The position numbers were made by a program, and so were the translations under genes. Below the pieces are notes generated by a model. That model ran no database searches and was not told the DNA's origin. It worked only from the letters and a program-made list of their open reading frames with translations. From Methylobacterium sp. Leaf465 (GTDB lineage Bacteria; Pseudomonadota; Alphaproteobacteria; Rhizobiales; Beijerinckiaceae): a stretch of DNA of 64,000 nt. Position 1 is the first letter of the stretch. Each line of letters begins with the position of its first letter. Of this stretch, positions 17,359 through 25,659 are shown in pieces. The stretch is taken from assembly GCF_001424705.1 (NCBI RefSeq), contig NZ_LMRA01000046.1, positions 158,585 through 222,584 on the forward strand. The letters are read 5' to 3'.

Positions 17359-18320
17359 GCCGCTCCAGCCTCGCTGCCCGGCTCCTTCGAGAGCAGGTTC
17401 TTCAGATGATAATGGTGGCGGCCGAGATTGCCGCCGTAATTGCCGGCCGTGACGGCCACGAGCCCGTGCGCCGCCCCCGCTTCGGTCGCCGCATGCAGGG
17501 CCGCGCGCATGGATTCGGCCACCGCGTCGGAGGTGAGCGCGTCGATGACGATTTCCAGCACGACGCCGACCTCGGCCGAGAGCTCGGTGCCGGCCCGGCC
17601 CTTGAGGGTCGGGCAATAGGCGTCGTTGGTCGAGGCCATCATGCCCTTGGTGCGCGCGCCCACCTTCGAGCCGGAGCGGACGATGCCGCCCGGGAAGGGC
17701 AGGATCGCGCCGGAGACCGCGCGGGCGGCCTCCACGGCGATCTCGGCGACCTTCAGGGTGTCGGCGTGCTTGCGCCCGAGGAACAGCAGGTTGCCGCCGC
17801 CGACCGCGCCGTCCACCGCGCGGACGAAGTCCTCGCACAGGAACTCGCCGTCCATGACGGGGATGCGCCAGTAGCGCCGGGCCTTGCCGGTGACCGGGTC
17901 GGTCAGGCGCTTGGCCACCGCGAAGCCGTCGCCGAAGTAGCGGATCGCGCCGCCGAGCTTGATCTTCGTGGGGCCGTCCACGCCGGCGTAGCAGGCGGTG
18001 CCCGGGCAGGTGAGGATGCACTGGCCGACCCGCTTGAGGAGCTGGTCCTTGAGGCCGTTCGGCTCGAAGCCGAACAGCAGCACGCGCACGCCGGGGCGCC
18101 CGTCCGGGGTCTCCTCGGGGGAGAGCTCGCAGTCGATCCCGGCCTCGGCGCCGCAGCCGATCACCGAGGTGGCGAAGCCCGTCATCACGGTGGCGGCGAT
18201 CATCGCCCACTTGGCCGTGTCGTTGGTGATGATGATCGCCGTTCCGGCGACGTCGAACGCCTCCGCGAAGGTGTCGATCACCGGAATGCCGTTGAGGGTG
18301 AGGTCCGTCATCTCAGTCAC
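17355..18320 (-). CDS. fhcD: Formylmethanofuran:tetrahydromethanopterin formyltransferase (FhcD)
   Basis: A 321-residue formyltransferase that moves the formyl group from tetrahydromethanopterin to methylofuran in the bacterial oxidative direction. It begins MTDLTLNGIPVIDTFAEAFD and shows the Ftr segments GCGAEAGIDCELSPEETPDGRPG and GDGFAVAKRLTDPVTGKARRYWRIPVMDGEF. Length fits archaeal Ftr. I read the start at 18320; an internal ATG three codons later is also possible. It is 24 nt from fhcA and overlaps fhcC. Confidence 0.96.
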   Translation of the reverse strand: MTEMTDLTLNGIPVIDTFAEAFDVAGTAIIITNDTAKWAMIAATVMTGFATSVIGCGAEAGIDCELSPEETPDGRPGVRVLLFGFEPNGLKDQLLKRVGQCILTCPGTACYAGVDGPTKIKLGGAIRYFGDGFAVAKRLTDPVTGKARRYWRIPVMDGEFLCEDFVRAVDGAVGGGNLLFLGRKHADTLKVAEIAVEAARAVSGAILPFPGGIVRSGSKVGARTKGMMASTNDAYCPTLKGRAGTELSAEVGVVLEIVIDALTSDAVAESMRAALHAATEAGAAHGLVAVTAGNYGGNLGRHHYHLKNLLSKEPGSEAGAA

Positions 18321-18344
18321 CCGTCCCCACGCAACGCATCTTTC

Positions 18345-19988
18345 TCACGACCGACATGCGACCTCCGCGAACACGTCCGGCTTCGGGAAGGCCTCGTCCG
18401 GCACCGCGAAGCTCTTCAGGCCGGTGCCGAAGCGGTCCTGCAGGTAGGTCTCGGAGCGGGCCACCATCGCCTTGTCGGACTCGACGGCGAGTTCCAGGGT
18501 GCGGCCCGAGCGCCAGGCCACCACCTCGCCGTCCTCCACGATGGTCTCGCCGTCCTTGAGCACCAGCTTGGCGCGGGCGAACATGGCCGTGCGGTCGGGG
18601 TCGTCGCGGTAGATCGCGACGTCGGCCCGGGCGCCCTCGCGCAGATGGCCGCGATCGGCGAGCCCGAGGAGCTTGGCGGGACCCGAGCGCGTCAGCTGGG
18701 CGATCTCCGAGAAGCTGTACTCGCGCTCGATGGCGCAGAGGCCGGAGCGCTCGGCGATCACCTTGTGCAGGGAGGATATCTCGCGGTCGCGCTCCTCCTT
18801 GTCCATCAGGAAGTGGATGATGCGCGGGTAGTCGGTGAAGGGACCGCCGTTCGGATGGTCGGTGGTCAGGATGGTGCGCTCCGGCTCCTTGGACAGGAGC
18901 ATGAGCTCGAGGCCGATCGCCCATTGCAGGGAGCTCACGGCGCCGCGCGGCTTGTAGAGGAACGGCACCACGCCGCCGCCCTCCGCGTCGCCCGCGGTGA
19001 CGATCCACTTCTTCGGGTTGGCGCCCTTGCGACCGGCGAACTGGCGCAGGATGTCGAGGGAGATCGTCACGGTCTGGCCGAAGGCGACCTGGCCGACGTC
19101 GTAGGTGGCGTTGGGGTGCGCCTCCATGGCCTCGGTGATGCGCTCGGCCGCCGAGCGGAAGCCGCCCGTGAGGGGGTTCTCGGGGTCGGCGACGCCGTAG
19201 CCGTAGAACTGGGCATGGGCGAAGTGGATGCGCCGCCCCTCCGCCGCCTCCAGGGTGTCCACGAAGGACTCGTCGGCGCCCGGGATGCCGAGGTTGTTGC
19301 AGTGGACGTGCAGGGGGTGCGGCACGCCGATCTCCTCGACCGCGTCGAGGAGGGCGCCCATGATCTTGCGGGTGGAGAGGCCGTAGACCGGGATCTCGTC
19401 GTCGAGGCTGAGCTTCAGCATCCCGTCCTTGAAGGCCGAGGCGCCGCCCGCGTTGATGCACTTGACGCCGAGGCCCCGCGAGGTCGCCACCGAGAGGGCG
19501 ACGAGGTCGCGCACCGCCGCCTTGCCCTCGCGCGCCCGCAGGAGCTGGAGCAGGTGGTCGTCGTTGCCCATCACCGTCAGGGCGCCGCGGTCGAGCAGCG
19601 GGATGTCGGCGAGCTCGAGCTGGGTGGCGAGCGCGTTGGCGGGCGGCATCGCCGGCTCGACCGCCAGGGTGTAGCCCATCCGGGCGTAGTTCGCGCCGAT
19701 CCAGGCGGCCGAGCCGCCCGCATGCGCGAAGGGATGGCCCTCGGGCGCGGCCTCGCTGGCGTAGAGTTCGGGCAGCAGCAGGCGGCTCATCACCACGTTG
19801 CCGCCGGCGATGTGCGAATGGACCTCGACGCCGCCCGCCATCACCACGCAGCCGGTGGCGTCGACGGTGCGATCGGGCGCGCGGTCGGAGGCGGGCACGA
19901 CGCGCCCGTTCTCGATCCAGACCTCGCCGACCGCGTCGCGGCCGGCCGTCGGGTCGACGACCCGGCCTCCGTGAATCCGGATCAGCAT
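18345..19988 (-). CDS. fhcA: Formyltransferase/hydrolase complex subunit A, amidohydrolase
   Basis: A 547-residue zinc amidohydrolase, homologous to FwdA, that releases formate from formyl-methylofuran. The metal motif VEVHSH gives His57 and His59; further ligands are likely in HVHCNN and in TTDHPNGGP. The start is an ATG at 19988 that overlaps the fhcB stop by 7 nt; the frame stays open far upstream but that part is antisense-like sequence over fhcB. It lies between fhcB and fhcD in the order B-A-D-C on the minus strand. Confidence 0.96.
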   Translation of the reverse strand: MLIRIHGGRVVDPTAGRDAVGEVWIENGRVVPASDRAPDRTVDATGCVVMAGGVEVHSHIAGGNVVMSRLLLPELYASEAAPEGHPFAHAGGSAAWIGANYARMGYTLAVEPAMPPANALATQLELADIPLLDRGALTVMGNDDHLLQLLRAREGKAAVRDLVALSVATSRGLGVKCINAGGASAFKDGMLKLSLDDEIPVYGLSTRKIMGALLDAVEEIGVPHPLHVHCNNLGIPGADESFVDTLEAAEGRRIHFAHAQFYGYGVADPENPLTGGFRSAAERITEAMEAHPNATYDVGQVAFGQTVTISLDILRQFAGRKGANPKKWIVTAGDAEGGGVVPFLYKPRGAVSSLQWAIGLELMLLSKEPERTILTTDHPNGGPFTDYPRIIHFLMDKEERDREISSLHKVIAERSGLCAIEREYSFSEIAQLTRSGPAKLLGLADRGHLREGARADVAIYRDDPDRTAMFARAKLVLKDGETIVEDGEVVAWRSGRTLELAVESDKAMVARSETYLQDRFGTGLKSFAVPDEAFPKPDVFAEVACRS

Positions 19989-21073
19989 GCGGCGGCCTTC
20001 TTCTGCATGAGGCGGTGTTGAAGTCGATCGTGGATGGCGGTGAGGATGCCGGCCGCGCTCAGCTCGGCGGTCGGGCCGGGGGCCGGCGCGTAGGTGATCG
20101 CCGCCCGGCGCTCGTCCCACAGGCTGCCGCCGGCGCTCTCGCCGGGAACGCCCACGGCGAAGACCACGTCGGCGACGTCGCCGCCGGCCTCCGGGCTGCC
20201 GACGCCCACGATGGCGACGCTGGGGAGGGTGCCGAGCCAGTCGGGGCGCGGGGCGGGCAGGGAGGCGAGCCACAGGGCGGCGTCCGCCTCGCCGGCGGCG
20301 ATCTGGCGGGCGCTGTCGAAGCGCCAGGGATCGTGCTCGGGCACGTGCCGGCCGAAACCGACGCGGGGGGCCTGGCCGGTGGTCCAGGCGGCGAGCTGCA
20401 GGAGGGCACGGCCCTGGAACGGATCGGCGAGGGGCAGGCCGAAGAAGCGCGTGACCTCGTTGAGGTCCTTGATCATGCCCTGGAGCATCTCGACGCCCAG
20501 TTCGCCGATCTCGGCCGGGTCGTACAGCACGACGCCGTACTGCGCGGCGGCAAGGCGCCGGGCCAGGTCGGCATAGGCCGCCTCGCCGCCGAGGTTGCCC
20601 TTCAGGAAGGCGCGCAGATGCGCGACCGAGACGGCGAGGCCGCCGGCCTCGGCCGGATAGGCCACGTGTCGGGTGGCGCCGTTGCGCGGGCCGCCCAGGG
20701 ACAGGATCACCCGCTCGGAACCGGCGGCGCGGCCCCGCGTCGCCTGCGTGCCGGCGATGTCCTGGACGATGGGGCGGTCCCAGGGGGCGTTGCCCACGAT
20801 GAGGACCGCATCGGCCCGGCCGACGGCCTCGGCGGGCGTCGTCGTCATGGCCCCGCTGCGGCTGAGCGATCCGAGCTCGGCATAGAGGCTCGGGCCAGCC
20901 ACGGGATCGACGGAGGCACCGAGGGCGTCGGCGAGATGGTAGGCGGCGCGCACCGCGCTCAACTCGGCGCAGAGCCCCGCCAGGACAACATTCTGCGCTG
21001 AAGCGAGGAGCGTGGCGGCGGCCTCCACCGCCGCGTCCGCGTCCGTCGCACCACCCTTCACCCAGGCCGCCAT
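19982..21073 (-). CDS. fhcB: Formyltransferase/hydrolase complex subunit B, cofactor-less FwdB homologue
   Basis: A 363-residue relative of the tungsten/molybdenum subunit FwdB/FmdB. Archaeal FwdB binds an iron-sulfur cluster and a metal-pterin through cysteines; here the whole protein has only Cys35 and the final residue Cys363, and no N-terminal cysteine cluster. It therefore cannot oxidise formate in the archaeal way and must be structural, consistent with what is known of the Methylorubrum complex. AAGG lies 8 nt before the ATG. First gene of the fhcBADC run. Confidence 0.95.
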   Translation of the reverse strand: MAAWVKGGATDADAAVEAAATLLASAQNVVLAGLCAELSAVRAAYHLADALGASVDPVAGPSLYAELGSLSRSGAMTTTPAEAVGRADAVLIVGNAPWDRPIVQDIAGTQATRGRAAGSERVILSLGGPRNGATRHVAYPAEAGGLAVSVAHLRAFLKGNLGGEAAYADLARRLAAAQYGVVLYDPAEIGELGVEMLQGMIKDLNEVTRFFGLPLADPFQGRALLQLAAWTTGQAPRVGFGRHVPEHDPWRFDSARQIAAGEADAALWLASLPAPRPDWLGTLPSVAIVGVGSPEAGGDVADVVFAVGVPGESAGGSLWDERRAAITYAPAPGPTAELSAAGILTAIHDRLQHRLMQKKAAAC

Positions 21074-21355
21074 GCGTTGCACCTTGGAAAATCGAGGGCC
21101 CGGCGCGCGCCGTATTCGGCGTCGCGCACGGCGGGACTGAGCCAGTCCGTGTCGTTGGGGCGGCACGTTTGCATCGCCGCCGCCCCCCAGGCAACCCCCC
21201 TGAACCGCGTCGGGCGAATCAGACGCCCGGCACCGCGGCGGGAGATTTGTCCGATGCGCTTGCGACGGGTCGGCGCTCCGTGGGAGAAGCCGGCGGCGCG
21301 GGATCGGCGGCCCGCGGGGGCACGAGGCCGTTCGGAGCGGGGAGGACGGGGCACG

Positions 21356-22342
21356 ATGGAGGGGATCGACGTGATGCGGATCCCAAGCGGGCCGGGCGGA
21401 CCCGGCGCCGGCCTTCGCGTGCACGCCCCGGCCCGCCTGCATTTCGGTTTCCTCGACCTGCATGGCGGCCTCGGCCGGCGCTTCGGCAGCATCGGCCTCG
21501 CCCTCGACGCCCCCGCCGTGACCCTGACCGCCCGTCCGGCCGAGCGCCTCGACGTGACCGGGCCGGAGGCACGCCGGGCCGCCGCCTACGCGCTGGCGGC
21601 CGCGGGCCACCTCGGCATCGCCGGTCACGCCGCACTGACCATCGAATCGGCGATCCCCGCCCATGCGGGCTTCGGCTCCGGCACGCAGCTGGCGCTCAGC
21701 GTGGCGGCCGCGCTGGCGGGCCTGGCCGGGCGCCCCTTCGCGCCGGAGGATTTCGCCGACGCCCTCGACCGGGGGAACCGCTCGGGGGTCGGCCTCGCGG
21801 CCTTCACCCAGGGGGGCCTCATCGTCGACGGCGGCCGCGACCCCGACGGCAACCCGCCGCCGGTGATCGCCCGCCTGGCCTATCCGGAGGCCTGGCGCGT
21901 GGTGCTGATCCTCGACACCGAGATGACCGGCGTCCACGGCACCCGCGAGGTCGCGGCCTTCCGCGACCTGCCGCGTTTCCCGGAGGCGCAGGCGGCCGAG
22001 ATCTGCCGCATCGTGCTGATGCAGGTGCTGCCGGCCGCGGTCACGGCCGAGCCGGAGGGGTTCGGCGCCGGCATCACCCGGATCCAGCAGCTCATCGGCG
22101 ACCACTTCGCGCCCCACCAGGGCGGGCGCTTCGCCAGCCCCGCCGTGGCCGCGGCGCTCGCCGCCGTCGCCGACCTCGGACTCGCCGGCTACGGCCAGAG
22201 CTCCTGGGGCCCCACCGGCTTCGCCCTGGTGCCCTCGGAGGCCGAGGCCCGCGCCCTCGTGGGCATGCTGGAGCGGCCGGGTCCCCTCAGGTTCCTGATC
22301 GCCCGGGGACGCAACACCGGCGCGTCGGTCACCGCGCTTTAA
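21356..22342 (+). CDS. orf4: Beta-ribofuranosylaminobenzene 5'-phosphate synthase (Orf4, MptG type)
   Basis: A 328-residue GHMP-kinase-fold enzyme. It condenses p-aminobenzoate (or hydroxybenzoate) with PRPP in the first committed step of methanopterin synthesis. Motifs: APARLHFGFLDLHG at the start, the glycine-rich loop IPAHAGFGSGTQLALSVAAAL, then RSGVGLAAFTQGGLIVDGG. The start is the ATG at 21356 with GGAGG 10 nt before it. It faces away from fhcB, leaving a 282-nt divergent region between them. Named orf4 in M. extorquens AM1. Confidence 0.92.
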   Translation: MEGIDVMRIPSGPGGPGAGLRVHAPARLHFGFLDLHGGLGRRFGSIGLALDAPAVTLTARPAERLDVTGPEARRAAAYALAAAGHLGIAGHAALTIESAIPAHAGFGSGTQLALSVAAALAGLAGRPFAPEDFADALDRGNRSGVGLAAFTQGGLIVDGGRDPDGNPPPVIARLAYPEAWRVVLILDTEMTGVHGTREVAAFRDLPRFPEAQAAEICRIVLMQVLPAAVTAEPEGFGAGITRIQQLIGDHFAPHQGGRFASPAVAAALAAVADLGLAGYGQSSWGPTGFALVPSEAEARALVGMLERPGPLRFLIARGRNTGASVTAL

Positions 22343-22391
22343 GACGAATCCCGCTAGAGCCGAGCTTCCGCCCACCCGAACCCGGCGGGCT

Positions 22392-22419
22392 TTGACAATT
22401 CGACGCCTCCGCGCACGAT
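22392..22419 (+). promoter_or_regulatory. Candidate sigma-70 promoter for mtdB
   Basis: A perfect -35 box TTGACA (22392-22397) followed after 16 nt by CACGAT (22414-22419), a weak -10 box. It sits 34-61 nt before the mtdB ATG at 22453. Only the -35 is convincing. Confidence 0.4.
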
Positions 22420-22452
22420 CGGGCCGCGTCACAGCACGAAGGGAGTCCGACG

Positions 22453-23346
22453 ATGGCCCGCTCGATCCTGCACATGATCACGCCCCTGAAGCACATGAGC
22501 CCGTTCGACGTGAACATGGCGGTGGATGCGGGCTTCGAGACGATCGCGACCTACACCAACGCCACGCTCGCGGACGTGACGACCCTGGTCCAGGACTCGA
22601 TCTTCTCGCGTAGCCCCCAGGACGGCGTCCGCACCGGCATCTTCATCGGCGGCAAGAACGCCGAGGACGCCCTCGACATGGTCGACCGGGCCAAGAAGGC
22701 CCTGGTGCCGCCCTTCGCCAACCACATCTTCGCCGACCCCGCCGGCTCCTTCACCACCGGCGCCGCGATGGTGGCCGAGGTGACCCGCGCCCTGAAATCG
22801 AAGTTCGACACCGGCCTCGAGGGCAAGCGCATCGTGATCTTCGGCGGGGCCGGCGTCGTCGCCTATGTCGCGGCCGTGATCGGCGCCCTCCACGGCGCCA
22901 ACGCGGTGATCGTCGGCCATGACGGGGAGGAGCGGGTCAGCAAGATCGCCAACACCATGCGCTGGCGCTTCGGCGTCGAGGTCGAGGCCGTGGACGGCTC
23001 CACCGTCGCCGCCCGCCGCGCCGCGATCACGAAAGCCGACGTCATCCTCTCGGCCGGCCCGGCCGGCATCCCGATCCTGACGGCGGAGGATCTCGAATCC
23101 GCCCCGAACCTGCTCGTGGCCTCCGACGTCAACGCCGTGCCGCCCGCCGGCATCGCTGGCATCGACGTCAACGCCATCGACGTGCCCCTGCCCACGGGCC
23201 GGGGCGTCGGCATCGGCGCGCTGGCGGTCGGCAACGTCAAGTACCAGACCGAATCCCGCCTGTTCCGCCGCATGCTCGAATCCCACGAGCCCCTCTGCCT
23301 CGATTTTCGCGATGCCTACACCCTGGCGGTCGAGGTGGCGGGCTGA
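22453..23346 (+). CDS. mtdB: NAD(P)-dependent methylene-tetrahydromethanopterin dehydrogenase
   Basis: A 297-residue cytosolic enzyme that oxidises methylene-tetrahydromethanopterin to methenyl-tetrahydromethanopterin. It begins with ILHMITPLKHMSPFDVNMAVDAGF, typical of MtdA/MtdB, and has a Rossmann segment VIFGGAGVVAYVAAVIGAL. The sequence VKCIN-type MtdA features are absent and gene context (mch next, fae downstream) identifies it as MtdB. A ribosome site GAAGGGAG lies just before the ATG. The stop overlaps the next coding frame. Confidence 0.95.
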   Translation: MARSILHMITPLKHMSPFDVNMAVDAGFETIATYTNATLADVTTLVQDSIFSRSPQDGVRTGIFIGGKNAEDALDMVDRAKKALVPPFANHIFADPAGSFTTGAAMVAEVTRALKSKFDTGLEGKRIVIFGGAGVVAYVAAVIGALHGANAVIVGHDGEERVSKIANTMRWRFGVEVEAVDGSTVAARRAAITKADVILSAGPAGIPILTAEDLESAPNLLVASDVNAVPPAGIAGIDVNAIDVPLPTGRGVGIGALAVGNVKYQTESRLFRRMLESHEPLCLDFRDAYTLAVEVAG

Positions 23347-24509
23347 GGGCGGCCCACCCGGGGCTGGGCCCCGGACAGACCCTCCTCGTCGCCGCCCAGT
23401 CCGGCCGCGCCCTGGCTCAGGCGGCCCGGCGGGCGGGCCTGCGGCCCCTCGTGCTCGACCTGTTCGGCGATGCCGACACGCAGGCGCTGGCCGAGGGGTA
23501 CCGCCAGGCCGAGGGCCGCTTCGGGGCCGGGCTCGCGGGTGATGCCCTCGTCGCCCGCTTGGACGAACTCGCGTCCCTGGGATCGGAAAAGCCCCTCGGC
23601 ATTGTGCTGGGCAGCGGCTTCGAGGCGGCGCCCGCGCTGATGCGGGCCATCGCGGGCCGCTACCGTCTCCTCGGCGCGAGCCCGGATTGCGTCGGTGCGC
23701 TGAAGGACCCGGCCACCTTCGCGGCCCTGTGCCGGGCGCACGGCGTGCCGCACCCGGCCGTGACCCGCGCCCCCGTGCCGGATCGGTCCGCCTGGCTCCT
23801 CAAGCGGGCCGGGGGCTCGGGCGGCACCCACATCCGCCGGGCGACCGCCGGTGCGGCGCCGCCCGGAGCCTATTTTCAGGCCCGGGTGCCGGGCCGCGCC
23901 GTCGCAATCTCGGTCCTGGCTGCCGGCGGCGCCGTCCGAGTCGTGGGCGTGACCGAGCAATGGTGCGCCCCGTCTCCCCTGCACCCCTTCCGCTATGCCG
24001 GCGCTCTGGAACGGGGCCGCCACGAACCACCGATCCTCGAGCCACGTCTGCAGACGGACATCGTCGCGGGCGTGACCCGCCTCGCGGCGGCGACCGGCCT
24101 CGCCGGCCTCGCCAGCGCCGACTGCCTCATCGACGGCGAGGCCTGGTGGCTGACCGAGATCAATCCCCGCCCGGGGGCGACCCTCGACGTGCTCGACCGG
24201 CGCGCGACACCCCTGCTCGGCCTGCATATCGCCGCGAGCCTCGGCCGCCTCGGCGATCCCGAACCCGCACCGGTGGATGCGGCGGCGTCCGAAATCTGCT
24301 ACGCGGCCAGCGGCTACGCGCCGATACCGCCGATCACCTGGCCGGATTTCGTGCGCGACCGCCCAAGACCCGGCACCACGGTGGCGCGCCACGCGCCCCT
24401 GTGCACCCTGTTCGCCACAGGGCCGGACTCGGCCGCCACGAGAGCGATGTTGCGAGGCCGGGCCGCCGAATTGCGGATCCAGCTCGCCCTGACGGAGGGA
24501 CACCCATGA
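23343..24509 (+). CDS. ATP-grasp protein, MfnD-like (probable methylofuran glutamate ligase)
   Basis: An ATP-grasp enzyme of COG1821 type. The archaeal relative MfnD joins glutamate to tyramine in methanofuran synthesis, and this gene lies between mtdB and mch. Segments include GASPDCVGALKDPATF, the ATP-binding strand SAWLLKRAGGSGGTHIRRA and the metal-binding WWLTEINPRPGATLDVLD. The conserved N-terminal fold (QTLLVAAQSGRALAQAARRAG) lies above the first ATG/GTG/TTG of this frame, the GTG at 23451. I therefore extend to CTG at 23343, which overlaps the mtdB stop (CTGA). This start is inference. The 3' end overlaps mch by 4 nt. Confidence 0.8.
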   Translation: MRAAHPGLGPGQTLLVAAQSGRALAQAARRAGLRPLVLDLFGDADTQALAEGYRQAEGRFGAGLAGDALVARLDELASLGSEKPLGIVLGSGFEAAPALMRAIAGRYRLLGASPDCVGALKDPATFAALCRAHGVPHPAVTRAPVPDRSAWLLKRAGGSGGTHIRRATAGAAPPGAYFQARVPGRAVAISVLAAGGAVRVVGVTEQWCAPSPLHPFRYAGALERGRHEPPILEPRLQTDIVAGVTRLAAATGLAGLASADCLIDGEAWWLTEINPRPGATLDVLDRRATPLLGLHIAASLGRLGDPEPAPVDAAASEICYAASGYAPIPPITWPDFVRDRPRPGTTVARHAPLCTLFATGPDSAATRAMLRGRAAELRIQLALTEGHP

Positions 24510-25492
24510 CCACGAGCCCGAGCGGCGCGAAATTCCCGTTTCCGAGCGTCAACGCTCTGACCGCTCCCCTGGTGGAGCGGCTGGTCGCCGATGCCGAGGC
24601 CCTGCGCCTGTCCGTGACCACCGAGAACGGCGCCCGCATGATCGATGCCGGCGCCACCGTGCGCGGCTCCATCGAGGCCGGCCGCCGCATCGCCGAGATC
24701 TGTCTCGGCGGCCTCGGCACCGTCTCGATCGCGCCGTCCGGCCCGATCGCGTCCTGGCCCTACTCGGTGATCGTGCACGCCGCCGATCCGGTCATCGCCT
24801 GCCTCGGCAGCCAGTATGCCGGCTGGTCGCTGGCCGACGAGACCGGGGATTCGGGCTTCTTCGCCCTCGGCTCCGGCCCCGGCCGCGCCGTCGCGGCGGT
24901 GGAGGACCTCTACGGCGAGCTCGGCTACAAGGACACCGCGCAGCGGACCGCCCTGGTGCTGGAAGCCGCCGGCGGCCCGCCGGCCTCCGTCATCGCCAAG
25001 GTGGCCGAGGCCACCGGCCTCAGCCCCGAGCAGCTCACCTTCATCTACGCCCCGACCCAGAGCCTGGCCGGCTCGACCCAGGTCGTCGCCCGCGTCCTCG
25101 AGGTGGCCCTGCACAAGGCCCACACGGTCGGCTTCGACCTGCACACGATCGTGGACGGCATCGGTTCCGCGCCGCTCTCGCCACCGCACCCGGACTTCAT
25201 CCAGGCCATGGGCCGCACCAACGACGCCATCATCTACGGTGGCCGGGTGCAGCTCTTCGTCGAGGCCGACGAGGCCGACGCCCGGCAGCTCGCCGAGCAG
25301 ATCCCCTCGTCGAACTCCGCCGACCACGGCGCGCCCTTCGCCGACATCTTCTCCCGGGTGAACGGCGATTTCTACAAGATCGACGGCGCGCTCTTCAGCC
25401 CGGCCGAGGTCATCGTGACCTCGGTCACCACCGGCAAGAGTTTTCGCGGTGGCAAGCTGATGCCGGAGCTGGTCGAGGCGTCGTTCCGCTGA
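24506..25492 (+). CDS. mch: Methenyl-tetrahydromethanopterin cyclohydrolase
   Basis: A 328-residue cytosolic enzyme that hydrolyses methenyl- to formyl-tetrahydromethanopterin. Clear family segments: PSVNALTAPLVERLVADAE, CLGGLGTVSI, ACLGSQYAGWSL, GSGPGRAVA and the C-terminal NGDFYKIDGALFSPAEV. The ATG overlaps the preceding TGA by 4 nt and has GGAGGG about 6 nt upstream. It supplies the substrate of the Fhc complex. Confidence 0.97.
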   Translation: MTTSPSGAKFPFPSVNALTAPLVERLVADAEALRLSVTTENGARMIDAGATVRGSIEAGRRIAEICLGGLGTVSIAPSGPIASWPYSVIVHAADPVIACLGSQYAGWSLADETGDSGFFALGSGPGRAVAAVEDLYGELGYKDTAQRTALVLEAAGGPPASVIAKVAEATGLSPEQLTFIYAPTQSLAGSTQVVARVLEVALHKAHTVGFDLHTIVDGIGSAPLSPPHPDFIQAMGRTNDAIIYGGRVQLFVEADEADARQLAEQIPSSNSADHGAPFADIFSRVNGDFYKIDGALFSPAEVIVTSVTTGKSFRGGKLMPELVEASFR

Positions 25493-25503
25493 GCGGACGT
25501 GCA

Positions 25504-25650
25504 AGAACCCTCCCCCCTCTGCGGGGGAGGGTACCTGCGGAGCAGGCGGGAGAGGGGGCGACGTATCCGGATATGGCGCTCCCCTCATCCGACCCGCTGA
25601 CGCGGGCCACCTTCTCCCGCAGGGGGGAGAGGGAACCGACGTTGAGGTTG
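25504..25650. repeat. Intergenic inverted-repeat element
   Basis: A GC-rich segment between mch and the next gene made of complementary purine and pyrimidine blocks: CCCTCCCC...GGGGGAGGG (25508-25530), then GGCGGGAGAGGGGGCG, and CACCTTCTCCCGC...GGGGGAGAGGG near 25610-25632. It resembles the short mobile intergenic repeats common in Rhizobiales. A related block occurs at 40685-40800. Confidence 0.6.
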
Positions 25651-25659
25651 TGAGAAAGC

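Noticed and set aside
17406..20021. An 871-codon plus-strand frame opposite fhcD and fhcA
   Set aside because: Antisense shadow of high-GC genes; the product lacks any fold-like segments while both fhc genes on the other strand are unambiguous.
19989..21194. Upstream extension of fhcA to 21194
   Set aside because: The extra residues lie over fhcB in another frame; FhcA proteins start at the MLIRIHGG motif.
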